Origin: Oscillospiraceae bacterium
Lineage (GTDB): Bacteria; Bacillota; Clostridia; Oscillospirales; Oscillospiraceae
Length of the DNA stretch: 54,651 bases
Direction: 5' to 3'
NCBI GenBank assembly: GCA_017435525.1
Contig: JAFSEW010000059.1
Span: forward strand, 1-54,651
Part shown: positions 27,404 through 34,512 of the stretch, one piece after another
Layout of the letters: each line of letters opens with the position of its first letter
How positions within the stretch are numbered: position 1 is the first letter of the stretch
Made by a program: the position numbers and the translations under genes
The notes under the pieces: generated by a model
Told to the model about the DNA's origin: nothing
What the model saw: only the letters and a program-made list of their open reading frames with translations
Database searches by the model: none

Positions 27404-27424
27404 GGGCCCGGCGCTGCCGGGCTC
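27404..27424 (+). terminator. Short hairpin after rsgA, weak terminator
   Basis: Arms GGGCCCGGC and GCCGGGCTC with a 3-nt loop form 8 Watson-Crick pairs and one G-U pair, 6 bp after the rsgA stop. It is followed by TTGCC only, so it is at best an attenuating or stabilising element between rsgA and the PHP gene. Confidence 0.35.
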
Positions 27425-27445
27425 TTGCCATAGGGAGGAATATAT

Positions 27446-28354
27446 ATGATTCTGAGACAAGCAGCATTCCAAAAGAAGATACCTTTTCTGAAAGGCGGAC
27501 TCCACTGCCACACTACGCTTTCCGACGGTAAGGGAAGCCCGGAGGCAACCGTGCGGCACCATGCCCACATGGGGTATGATTTCCTGGCCATTACCGATCA
27601 TCGGCGCTATAATTTCACCAACTTTGCGCCGGACACCGGACTGCTGATCCTCCCCGGCATGGAGGCGGACAGATTCCTGGATGGCTCCGGCATGCAGGTG
27701 GTGCACGCGGTGGCTCTGGGCCCGGAAACCGGAAACGGCTATACCGATGGCCAGGAAGTTCTCTATGAAAGAGGCGGACTGGCCGTGGATTGCCAGGACA
27801 TTTTTGACGATATTCGTAAAGCGAATAACCTGGCGGTGCTGGCACATCCTACCTGGAGCGGCAATACACCGTCGGATGTTCTGGCGCTGCAGGGCTATGA
27901 CATGATCGAAATCTGGAATACCGGCAGCGAGCTGGACTGGGGAATTTCCGATCGGGGTTACCACTGGGATGTGCTGCTAAGCGCAGGCCGCCGGGTGTGG
28001 GGCGTGGCTTCGGATGACGGACATGCGCTGCAGGAAAATGGCTTCGGCTTTGTGCGGGTGGCTGCGGAAAAGAATGTGGCATCCATTTTGGAGGCTTTGA
28101 AAAACGGCGAATTCTATGCTTCCTGCGGCCCTGAGATTTACGATTTCTATATTGAAGACGGCTGGGCCTGCATCCATTGTTCCCCTGTGGATCAGGTGGC
28201 TGTGCGCAATTTCACGGCACCCCATCGGGTGGTTCAGAAAAACGGCATTACCGCCGCACAGATTAAAATCCGGGACTGCTGTCAGGATTATATCCGTATG
28301 GAAGTTGTGGACGAAAAGGGCAGACGCGCCTGGACAAACCCGATTTTCCTATAA
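27446..28354 (+). CDS. PHP-domain phosphoesterase-like protein
   Basis: A 302-residue protein of the PHP superfamily. The metal-binding GLHCHTTLSDG near 16 and LAITDHRRYN near 50 and a later LAHPTW near 130 match metal ligands of PHP phosphoesterases. There is no polymerase domain. Relatives are variously annotated as histidinol phosphatase-like or nucleoside phosphatases; the substrate cannot be inferred. AGGGAGGAA precedes the ATG. It is the last gene of the long rightward run. Confidence 0.82.
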   Translation: MILRQAAFQKKIPFLKGGLHCHTTLSDGKGSPEATVRHHAHMGYDFLAITDHRRYNFTNFAPDTGLLILPGMEADRFLDGSGMQVVHAVALGPETGNGYTDGQEVLYERGGLAVDCQDIFDDIRKANNLAVLAHPTWSGNTPSDVLALQGYDMIEIWNTGSELDWGISDRGYHWDVLLSAGRRVWGVASDDGHALQENGFGFVRVAAEKNVASILEALKNGEFYASCGPEIYDFYIEDGWACIHCSPVDQVAVRNFTAPHRVVQKNGITAAQIKIRDCCQDYIRMEVVDEKGRRAWTNPIFL

Positions 28355-28357
28355 ATA

Positions 28358-28396
28358 AAAAAACTGGAAGTGCCAGGGTGCACTTCCAGTTTTTTT
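28358..28396. terminator. Bidirectional terminator
   Basis: A 10-bp stem ACTGGAAGTG/CACTTCCAGT (extended by an A-run on one side and a T-run on the other) with an 8-nt loop lies between the convergent PHP gene and the leftward membrane-protein gene. Both strands get a T-tract, so it should stop both transcripts. Confidence 0.85.
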
Positions 28397-28877
28397 ATTG
28401 GAACTTAATTTCAGGGCGCTTTCTGCGGTGGCGCTTGGGCTTTCGGCCAAAAGGAATATACAGCAGAGGTGTAAAATTCGAAAGGATCACACTCAGGGTA
28501 AATCGATTTGTGAGCTTATGGAAAAGGGAGGCAATGGTAGAAATCCAATTTTGAATGATAGCCAGGCGGAAGCTCAGTGTGATGGGAAAACCGGGCAGAT
28601 ACAACTGCGCCAAACAGATAACCAGAAAAATAGCGGAAGCGATTCCGGCGGAAACGGCAATTTCTGCTTTTGTCATGGAACGGAAGAACCACAATCCTCC
28701 CGCAAGCAGAATCAACAGGAAAAGCACACCGCTGAAAACAGCGGAACGCAAAGGATCGATAGAATCCTCTGACCGAAAGAAAAATCCGCCGACATAAACG
28801 GTCAGATAATAGCTGACCACACCGGAGAGAATACAATAAACGGGAACACGCCACAGAGTTTTCATGCGCAGCTTCAT
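28395..28877 (-). CDS. Small hypothetical membrane protein
   Basis: An unrecognised 160-residue protein with four probable transmembrane helices (about 8-30, 45-65, 72-93 and 118-142) and a very basic C-terminus (GRKPKRHRRKRPEIKFQ). The basic tail suggests a cytoplasmic end near membrane phospholipid or nucleic acid. AAAGGAGGCC precedes ATG 28877. It is monocistronic with its own strong promoter and a perfect palindrome over the start of transcription, so it is probably regulated. No function is proposed. Confidence 0.7.
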   Translation of the reverse strand: MKLRMKTLWRVPVYCILSGVVSYYLTVYVGGFFFRSEDSIDPLRSAVFSGVLFLLILLAGGLWFFRSMTKAEIAVSAGIASAIFLVICLAQLYLPGFPITLSFRLAIIQNWISTIASLFHKLTNRFTLSVILSNFTPLLYIPFGRKPKRHRRKRPEIKFQ

Positions 28878-28913
28878 AAAATGGCCTCCTTTCGCGCGGA
28901 CATATGGTACGGG

Positions 28914-28957
28914 ATTCCTATTAGGAATAGTATATCCTCTGGGGAAATGGCTGTCAA
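28914..28957 (-). promoter_or_regulatory. Promoter with palindromic operator
   Basis: On the minus strand TTGACA (28957-28952), a 17-bp spacer and TATACT (28934-28929) are followed within 1 bp by the palindrome ATTCCTA-T-TAGGAAT (28914-28928), which would cover the transcription start. The strong promoter plus an overlapping 7-1-7 palindrome looks like a repressor site. Confidence 0.65.
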
Positions 28958-29011
28958 GAAAAGGCCTGGTAAAAATGTAGGGGGACAAAATCCCGAAGGC
29001 ACAATACGCGG

Positions 29012-29040
29012 TTGATTTCCTTTGAATTCTGAAGTAGAAT
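29012..29040 (+). promoter_or_regulatory. Promoter of the 29079 gene
   Basis: TTGATT (29012-29017), a 17-bp spacer and TAGAAT (29035-29040) precede the ATG at 29079 by 38 bp. GAAGGGATG supplies the ribosome-binding site. The rest of the 28878-29078 gap is accounted for by the divergent promoters. Confidence 0.55.
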
Positions 29041-29078
29041 CAAATATACGATAACGATTCAAATGAAGGGATGTTTGT

Positions 29079-29843
29079 ATGGCATATTATTTTCCGTTTG
29101 GACAAGAACTGCATCCATTGGTGCAAGAGGATACATCGCCGAAAAAGGTCTTTGTGCTGGGTGTCTATGCCAGCGCTGTTCACGCAAGATGGAAGAAGGA
29201 TGGACAGATCGTCTGTCAGGCACTTGCGGTTGCCAGTGAGCCCCGCATCTTCTGGGACGGGGATCCTGCTGAAGCAAAACAGATTATTGATTCCATTGCC
29301 ATCCCACCGGAACTGGGCACATTGGAACCTGCCGGGAAACAGCTGAATGGTCCTTCTGCAAAGGTGCTGGATGAGAATATCCTGGCCCCCTTGGGATTTA
29401 CCCGTGCAGACGCATGGCTGTGCGACTGCTTGCCGGAAACCCGCATCAACTCAAGTCAGGCGAAGGTCATCAAGGGACGCTACAATCCCCTGATTGCTCC
29501 CTACGGCCTGAACTGTGTGACGATTCCCAATCGACCCTCTGCCTTCTGCGATCAAAAACGCTGCGCCGAAATTACAGAGGAATTGATGCGCTCAGAGGCG
29601 GATTTGCTGGTGCTGCTTGGGGATATTCCCATTTCGCAGTACCTGAACAAGGTCGCGGATGTTCCGTATTCGACACTGGGAGAGTATGTGGATTTGTATG
29701 GCTACGGAAATACCACAGAAACGGTCATCAATGGAAAGACCATCCAGGTTCTGCCGTTGGCGCACCCCCGGCAAATCGGTGCCTTGGGTGCCCATAGTGA
29801 ACGCTGGCATCTGGCCCATAAGGAATGGGAAAATAATCGATAA
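29079..29843 (+). CDS. Hypothetical protein, possibly uracil-DNA glycosylase-like
   Basis: A 254-residue soluble protein I do not firmly recognise. An N-terminal VFVLGVYASAVHARW beta-strand/loop, a central NSSQAK...NPLIAPYGLN region and a C-terminal LPLAHPRQIGALGAHSERWH (His-Pro) resemble motif positions of the uracil-DNA glycosylase superfamily, but the match is weak and the catalytic residues cannot be assigned. It is monocistronic with its own promoter and terminator. Three Cys residues cluster at 128-176 (LCDCLP, FCDQKRC), but no metal motif is evident. Confidence 0.6.
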   Translation: MAYYFPFGQELHPLVQEDTSPKKVFVLGVYASAVHARWKKDGQIVCQALAVASEPRIFWDGDPAEAKQIIDSIAIPPELGTLEPAGKQLNGPSAKVLDENILAPLGFTRADAWLCDCLPETRINSSQAKVIKGRYNPLIAPYGLNCVTIPNRPSAFCDQKRCAEITEELMRSEADLLVLLGDIPISQYLNKVADVPYSTLGEYVDLYGYGNTTETVINGKTIQVLPLAHPRQIGALGAHSERWHLAHKEWENNR

Positions 29844-29846
29844 AGG

Positions 29847-29890
29847 AAAAGAGCTCTGCGGGAACAGTTTGCGGTTCTTGCAGAGCTTTT
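29847..29890 (+). terminator. Rho-independent terminator
   Basis: AGCTCTGC (29852-29859) pairs with GCAGAGCT (29880-29887), with inner GAAC/GTTC pairing and flanking A- and T-runs. It lies 4 bp after the stop of the 29079 gene and could also act on the opposite strand. Confidence 0.7.
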
Positions 29891-29893
29891 GCA

Positions 29894-30135
29894 CATATTG
29901 CGAATCCCTTCACAAACACCCAAAGACCACCCTTTGGGCGCGGAGGTGACCTGGGGGAATGTGAGAGGGATTTGCTTTTGCCTGCGGCAAAAATAAAGGA
30001 AGCCACCAGTGTTTGCACTGGTGGCAGCAATATGCCACCGGCATATTGCGATTACATTTTTCAAATCCCTTCACAAAGCCAAAAAGAAGACCACCCAAAG
30101 GGTGGTCTTCTTTTTGGCGGAGTGAGAGGGATTTG
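29894..30135. repeat. Hairpin array flanked by copies of the tRNA-Ser 3' end
   Basis: Within about 240 bp there are three perfect hairpins: TTTTGCC/GGCAAAA (29976-29992), GCCACCAGTG/CACTGGTGGC (30002-30025) and GCAATATGCC/GGCATATTGC (30027-30049). GTGAGAGGGATTTG, part of the tRNA-Ser T-arm and 3' end, occurs at 30122-30135 (in the gene) and again at 29961-29974. AATCCCTTCACAAA occurs at 29903-29916 and 30064-30077, and CATATTGCGA at 29894-29903 and 30042-30051. Read on the minus strand this is a degenerate duplication of tRNA 3' end, terminator and trailing segment, with the hairpins between copies. No ORF is present. Confidence 0.8.
30081..30116 (-). terminator. Terminator of tRNA-Ser
   Basis: A 15-bp perfect stem AAAAAGAAGACCACC/GGTGGTCTTCTTTTT with a 5-nt loop starts 3 bp beyond the tRNA 3' end. 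The T-run forms part of the stem on both strands, so it is a strong and symmetrical terminator. Confidence 0.85.
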
Positions 30136-30206
30136 AACCCTCGCGCGCTTTTTAGACGCCTACTCCCTTAGCAGGGGAGCCCCTTCGGCCTCTTGGGTAT
30201 CACTCC
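30119..30206 (-). tRNA. tRNA-Ser (GCU anticodon)
   Basis: Read on the minus strand an 88-nt tRNA with acceptor arms GGAGTGA/TCACTCC, a long variable arm (GGAGTAGGCGTCTAAAAAGC region) typical of class II tRNAs, T-loop GGTTCAAATCC and an anticodon loop CTGCTAA in the stem CCCCTGCTAAGGGG, giving anticodon GCT for AGC/AGU serine codons. The CCA end is not encoded (GCC follows). Confidence 0.95.
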
Positions 30207-30238
30207 GAATCACAACAGCTTTATCTGATTGCCAAGAT

Positions 30239-30267
30239 ATTCTAGCACAAGGCAACCTGTTTGTCAA
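30239..30267 (-). promoter_or_regulatory. Promoter of tRNA-Ser
   Basis: On the minus strand TTGACA (30267-30262), a 17-bp spacer and TAGAAT (30244-30239) precede the tRNA by 32 bp. The -35 lies 5 bp from the DUF896 terminator. Confidence 0.75.
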
Positions 30268-30270
30268 GGA

Positions 30271-30296
30271 AAAAAGAAGCAGATTACTGCTTCTTT
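30271..30296 (-). terminator. Terminator of DUF896 gene, overlapping its stop codon
   Basis: AAAGAAGCAG/CTGCTTCTTT, a 10-bp stem with a 4-nt loop, is followed by a T-run on the minus strand. The TAA stop codon of the DUF896 gene sits in the loop, so the coding sequence and terminator are merged. Confidence 0.8.
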
Positions 30297-30490
30297 GTAA
30301 CTTTTTCCTTGGTGCCGTCGGGACGGACGATGGTGGTGTTCTCCAGATGTCCTACCAGATTGGCTTTCACGGAATCAATGTAGATCCGGCGCAGCTTATC
30401 ACGCTCTGCCAGTTCTTCCTGGTTAAGACCCTCTGCTTTGGCTTTTCTGGCCAGTTCGTTGATCCGTGCGATTACAGCATTCATATCCAT
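30284..30490 (-). CDS. DUF896 (YnzC-like) small protein
   Basis: A 68-residue protein of the DUF896 family: IARINELARKAKAEGLNQEELAERDKLR is the family signature helix pair, and the C-terminal strand is a basic tail (KEKVTKKQ). Bacillus YnzC belongs here and its role is not well defined. AAGGAGA precedes the ATG. It lies 12 bp downstream of the S4-domain gene on the same strand. Confidence 0.88.
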   Translation of the reverse strand: MDMNAVIARINELARKAKAEGLNQEELAERDKLRRIYIDSVKANLVGHLENTTIVRPDGTKEKVTKKQ

Positions 30491-30502
30491 AAAACAATCT
30501 CC

Positions 30503-31288
30503 TTATACATAACGGTGGATGGTTACGCTGATGCGGCCTTTTTTGGTTTGGCCGCCCACAGCAGCGAGTTTGATTTTTCCCAGCCCACGGACGGACACTT
30601 TGCAGCCTTCCGGGATGGGCTTATCGGGCTTTTCACAGGGCAGACCGTCAATGGCTGCCTTTCCGGCGGTGACATACTGGACGGCCAGACTTCTTCCAAT
30701 GCGAAATCCGGAACTGATTACACTGTCCAGCCGCAAGGAAGCCAGCGTGTCCCGAATTTCTTTGATCTCCGGTTCCGGGACGGATACCTTGGTCAGCGGA
30801 ATTTGCTGCACAGAGAGCTTTGTACGGCCTGCGGACAGAAAATTCTGCGCAATGTAGGGGGCAATTTCCGCGGTTACGAAAAAATCGCAGCTGCCGCTGC
30901 CCACACAAATATCGCCCACGGTTTCTCTGGCGATTCCTGCGCCCATCAGTGCACCCAAAAAGTCCCGGTGGGAAAGGGTATCGGCTTCATAGTAAGTGGC
31001 CCGAAGGCAAACCACAGGGGAATCTTCTTCCAGGAGAGATGCTTCTTCCAGATATTCCGGAAGATATACCAGCATTTTCCGCTCTGCATCTTCATAGCCG
31101 CCGAAGGTATGCAGCCCCGGCACATCTCCGAAGAGAAAGCGGGTCATTTCCAGCTCTCTGGGGGAGAGAAAACATGTGATGGCAGGAATGTCCCTGCGGA
31201 TTCCGGCCTGAATCTTATCCCAAACCTTTGCCAGAAGTACCCTGTCTTCCGGCGAATGGGCAATTTTTTCAATATTTGCTCTGTCCAT
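30503..31288 (-). CDS. YlmH-like S4-domain RNA-binding protein
   Basis: A 261-residue protein with the YlmH-type N-terminal region (FLSPRELEMTRFLF) and a C-terminal S4 domain (SLRLDSVISSGFRIGRSLAVQYVTAGKAAIDG). Bacillus YlmH is an RqcP-like factor that binds obstructed 50S subunits and is usually in the division ylm cluster; here it stands with DUF896 instead. ATG 31288 is preferred to an upstream in-frame ATG because AGGTGA lies 5 bp upstream and the longer start would overlap the promoter -10. Confidence 0.85.
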   Translation of the reverse strand: MDRANIEKIAHSPEDRVLLAKVWDKIQAGIRRDIPAITCFLSPRELEMTRFLFGDVPGLHTFGGYEDAERKMLVYLPEYLEEASLLEEDSPVVCLRATYYEADTLSHRDFLGALMGAGIARETVGDICVGSGSCDFFVTAEIAPYIAQNFLSAGRTKLSVQQIPLTKVSVPEPEIKEIRDTLASLRLDSVISSGFRIGRSLAVQYVTAGKAAIDGLPCEKPDKPIPEGCKVSVRGLGKIKLAAVGGQTKKGRISVTIHRYV

Positions 31289-31295
31289 AGTATCA

Positions 31296-31331
31296 CCTAT
31301 GGTATTATACCATAGGATCTCCACATTGCAA
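31296..31331 (-). promoter_or_regulatory. Promoter with a perfect 10-1-10 palindrome over -10
   Basis: On the minus strand TTGCAA (31331-31326), a 16-bp spacer and TATAAT (31309-31304). The -10 lies in the middle of CCTATGGTAT-T-ATACCATAGG (31296-31316), a perfect 10-1-10 palindrome. It also brackets the YlmH ribosome-binding site on its right arm. This looks like an operator, or an RNA hairpin at the transcript 5' end. Confidence 0.6.
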
Positions 31332-31342
31332 GCAAGTTTTTC

Positions 31343-31371
31343 TTGTGTCCCGGCGGCATTTCGGGTATAAT
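31343..31371 (+). promoter_or_regulatory. Promoter of the FAD oxidoreductase genes
   Basis: TTGTGT (31343-31348), a 17-bp spacer and TATAAT (31366-31371) precede the ATG at 31396 by 24 bp. It is divergent from the YlmH promoter. Confidence 0.65.
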
Positions 31372-31395
31372 GGCAGGAAGAAAGCAGGTGAAAGT

Positions 31396-32610
31396 ATGAT
31401 CGTCGGAATTATTGGCGGCGGCGCTTCCGGTATGGCGGCAGCATTGGCAGCAGCGGAAAATCCCAATGTGCAGGTGCTGCTCTTTGAACGGCAGGCGCGC
31501 CTGGGCAGAAAATTGCAGGCTACCGGCAATGGCCGGTGCAATCTGACAAATCTCCATGCGGCCCACGGGGGATACCATGGAGAAAACGCAGCCTTTGCGC
31601 AGCGGGCTATCCATGATTTTGACCCTGCAAGAACCTTGCTCTGGTTTCAGGAGTTGGGTCTGTTTACGGTGGCTGAGGAAAGCGGCCGGGTGTATCCCTA
31701 TTCCGATCAGGCCAACTCTGTGGTGGATGTGCTGCGCTTTGCCCTGGACAAGCCCAATATCCAGGTGCTGACCGGGGTGGAGATTACCAAGGTGCGCCGC
31801 ACCGGTGATACCTTTACCCTGGAAACCGCGCAGGGCAAACATGTTTGCCACAAGGTGATCGTGGCCTGCGGCGGTCTGGCGGGTACCAAGCTGGGCGGCT
31901 CTATGGCAGGCTATAAGCTGCTGAGCAAAATGGGGCATCATGCCACGAAGCTGCGCCCAACGCTGGTGCAGCTGAAAAGCAGCTGGGGTGGTGTGGTATC
32001 GCTGAAGGGTGTCCGTGCCAATTGCCATGCCCGGATTCTGCGCGACGGAGCGGTTTTTGCCGAAAGTGCAGGAGAACTGCAGTTTACGGAGTACGGTATT
32101 TCCGGCCCGGTGATTTTCGAGATCTCCCGGGATGTCTGTCAGGGGGCAGGGCAGTGGCTGTGCCGGCTGGATTTCCTGCCGGATATTTCCCGGGAAAAGC
32201 TGTTGGCTGCGCTGCAGCGTCGGTGTGATACTGCGCTGACAGCAGAAGACCTGCTGACAGGCATTCTCCACAACCGCCTGGGCCGTGTTCTGACAAAGGC
32301 TGCGGGAATTTCCGCCAATACACCCATCCGGGCGCTGAGTCAGGAAGCGCTGGAAGCGGTGTGCCAGGCGGTGAAAGCCTTCGATGTTCCGTTGACGGAA
32401 CCTCTGGGCATGGACAGCGCACAGGTGACAGCCGGTGGAATTCTGACGGCAGAATTTGACGAAACCACCATGGAAAGTAAATTGGTGCCCGGGCTCTATG
32501 CCTGCGGCGAAGTATTGGATATTGACGGAGACTGCGGCGGCTATAATCTGCAGTGGGCCTGGAGCTCCGGGCGACTGGCAGGCCGCAGTGCCGGAAAGGA
32601 AACACTATGA
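31396..32610 (+). CDS. HI0933/BaiN-type NAD(P)/FAD-dependent oxidoreductase
   Basis: A 404-residue flavoprotein (COG2081 type). Dinucleotide-binding GIIGGGASGMAAALAA at the N-terminus, the family motif ATGNGRCNLTN near 45 and the C-terminal DIDGDCGGYNLQWAWSSG near 375 identify it. Its closest named relative is BaiN, which reduces bile-acid double bonds; the substrate here is unknown. AGGTGAAAGT precedes ATG 31396. It overlaps the next flavoprotein gene by 4 bp. Confidence 0.88.
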   Translation: MIVGIIGGGASGMAAALAAAENPNVQVLLFERQARLGRKLQATGNGRCNLTNLHAAHGGYHGENAAFAQRAIHDFDPARTLLWFQELGLFTVAEESGRVYPYSDQANSVVDVLRFALDKPNIQVLTGVEITKVRRTGDTFTLETAQGKHVCHKVIVACGGLAGTKLGGSMAGYKLLSKMGHHATKLRPTLVQLKSSWGGVVSLKGVRANCHARILRDGAVFAESAGELQFTEYGISGPVIFEISRDVCQGAGQWLCRLDFLPDISREKLLAALQRRCDTALTAEDLLTGILHNRLGRVLTKAAGISANTPIRALSQEALEAVCQAVKAFDVPLTEPLGMDSAQVTAGGILTAEFDETTMESKLVPGLYACGEVLDIDGDCGGYNLQWAWSSGRLAGRSAGKETL

Positions 32611-34187
32611 TTCGAATTCGAGAGATTTCTCTGCCCCCGGAGCACAGCGTGCATCAGCTTCCCTATGAAGCTGCCCGGCTGCTGAAGATTTCCAATTCCA
32701 AGGTGCGGCGGCTGAACATTGTGCGCCGCAGCGTGGATGCCCGGAAAAAGCCCGATGTGAAAATTATCTACACCGTGGATGTGGCCGTGGAGGGAAATGA
32801 AAACAAGATTCTCAAGCAGTCCGGCTGCAAGCGGGCAGCCATTGCGCCGGTGAGCTTCTACAAGCCCCCCAAATCCGCACCGGATACTGCCAACAGGCCG
32901 GTGGTCATTGGCTTTGGCCCTGGGGGTATGTTCGCGGCGCTGATTCTGGCCATTGCAGGCATGAAGCCCATTGTGCTGGAGCGTGGCGACGATGCCGCCA
33001 CCCGCAATGCCAAGGTGGAAACATTCTTCGCCACTGGGCAGCTGGACCCCAAAAGCAATGTGCAGTTCGGAGAAGGCGGCGCCGGAACATTCTCCGACGG
33101 CAAGCTGAATACCGGCGTCAACAACCCCAGAATCGGCTGGATTCTGGAGCAATTTGTGAAGGCCGGTGCCAGAGAGGATATTCTCTTTGATGCCAAGCCC
33201 CATGTGGGCACCGATGTGCTGCTGACTGTGGTGCAGAATCTGCGGCAGCGGATCATTTCCCTGGGCGGCGAAGTCAGATTTCAGAGCCAGGTTACCGGAA
33301 TCCGCACGAAAGAAGGTGCCATTGCTGCGCTGGAGATTAACGAAACGGAAGTGCTGCCCTGCAGCCATGCGATTCTGGCCATCGGCCACAGCGCAAGAGA
33401 TACCTTTACCATGCTCCATGAAATGGGCATCCCCATGGAGGCCAAGCCCTTTGCCATGGGCGTGCGCATCGAGCATGATCAGAAGCTGATCGATGAATCT
33501 CAGTACGGCAAGGTAGACCCGGTCCTGCCCCCGGCGGATTACAAGCTGGTGCGGCACCTGGAAAATGAAACGGTTTACACTTTCTGCATGTGTCCCGGGG
33601 GCTATGTGGTGGCAGCGGCTTCGGAAGAAGGCGGCGTGGTGACCAACGGCATGAGCTATGCGGACCGTGACGGGGAAAATGCCAATGCTGCGCTGCTGGT
33701 AACGGTGCATCCCGATGATCTGCCCGGAGAAGGGCCTCTGGCGGGTATGCACTGGCAGCGGGAAATTGAGCAGGCCGCCTACCGGGCAGCCGGAAGCTGC
33801 TATAAAGCACCGGCACAGAAGGTAGGAGACTTCCTGGCCGGTGTTAAGAGCGAAGGCCCCGGTGCTGTAACGCCTACCTATCGCCCCGGCGTGGTGTGGT
33901 GCGATCTGCGTGATGTGCTGCCTGCCAAGCTTACCAATGCTTTGAAAGAGGCGCTGCCCCAGCTGGACGGCAATCTCAAGGGCTTTGCAGGCCCCGACGC
34001 GGTGCTGACTGCCCCGGAGACCCGGAGTTCTTCCCCTGTGCGGATTCTGCGCAATGAGAGCAAGCAGGCGGCTCTGAGAGGACTGTATCCCTGCGGCGAA
34101 GGCGCGGGCTATGCCGGTGGAATCATGTCTGCCGCCATCGACGGCATCCAATGCGCAGAAGCGCTGATCGCCTCCCTGACAGAATAA
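32607..34187 (+). CDS. FAD-dependent dehydrogenase-like protein (COG2509)
   Basis: A 526-residue protein with an N-terminal ~80-residue domain, then the FAD-binding motif VVIGFGPGGMFAALILA near 95, FGEGGAGTFSDGKLNTG near 155 and a C-terminal YPCGEGAGYAGGIMSAAIDG. These define COG2509-type flavoproteins; their reactions are unknown. ATG 32607 is inside the upstream stop (ATGA), so it is coupled to the HI0933-type gene. The two flavoproteins may work together (inference). Confidence 0.85.
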   Translation: MIRIREISLPPEHSVHQLPYEAARLLKISNSKVRRLNIVRRSVDARKKPDVKIIYTVDVAVEGNENKILKQSGCKRAAIAPVSFYKPPKSAPDTANRPVVIGFGPGGMFAALILAIAGMKPIVLERGDDAATRNAKVETFFATGQLDPKSNVQFGEGGAGTFSDGKLNTGVNNPRIGWILEQFVKAGAREDILFDAKPHVGTDVLLTVVQNLRQRIISLGGEVRFQSQVTGIRTKEGAIAALEINETEVLPCSHAILAIGHSARDTFTMLHEMGIPMEAKPFAMGVRIEHDQKLIDESQYGKVDPVLPPADYKLVRHLENETVYTFCMCPGGYVVAAASEEGGVVTNGMSYADRDGENANAALLVTVHPDDLPGEGPLAGMHWQREIEQAAYRAAGSCYKAPAQKVGDFLAGVKSEGPGAVTPTYRPGVVWCDLRDVLPAKLTNALKEALPQLDGNLKGFAGPDAVLTAPETRSSSPVRILRNESKQAALRGLYPCGEGAGYAGGIMSAAIDGIQCAEALIASLTE

Positions 34188-34190
34188 GAA

Positions 34191-34213
34191 AAGCCGCCTT
34201 GGGCGGCTTTTTT
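34191..34213 (+). terminator. Terminator of the flavoprotein operon
   Basis: AAGCCGCC/GGCGGCTT with a 3-nt TTG loop is followed by TTTT. It overlaps the stop codon of the convergent DUF1294 gene. Confidence 0.85.
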
Positions 34214-34481
34214 ATGTGATTTTGGGAACCAGCCACAGCAGCAGGGCAATATGCAGCAGCATCAGAACGGGGATACCTGCGAAGAATTTGGGATGCCTGG
34301 TTTTATGCCGGAACAGCACCATGCCCAGCCACGCACCCAGGCTGCCGCCTATGACAGCCAGACCCATCAGGGTGGCTTCCGGGATACGCCATGCGTTTTT
34401 CTTTGCTTTGCGCTTATCCGCAAGCATAAACCCAAGGGCAAGCGCATTGATTATTAGCAGGTAAATCAGAAGCGTGTCCAA
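34212..34481 (-). CDS. DUF1294 membrane protein
   Basis: An 89-residue protein with three hydrophobic helices and the DUF1294 motif DKRKAKKNAWRIPEATL; GGSLGAWLGMVLFRHKTRHPKF is the other hallmark. The family is of unknown function. The start is a TTG (34481) with AAAGGTG about 10 bp upstream, since the ATG-less reading frame gives the usual DTLLIYLLIINALALGF N-terminus. It is divergent from the lipoprotein gene. Confidence 0.8.
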   Translation of the reverse strand: MDTLLIYLLIINALALGFMLADKRKAKKNAWRIPEATLMGLAVIGGSLGAWLGMVLFRHKTRHPKFFAGIPVLMLLHIALLLWLVPKIT

Positions 34482-34512
34482 AGAAATATCACACCTTTCC
34501 GGAGGGATTTGT

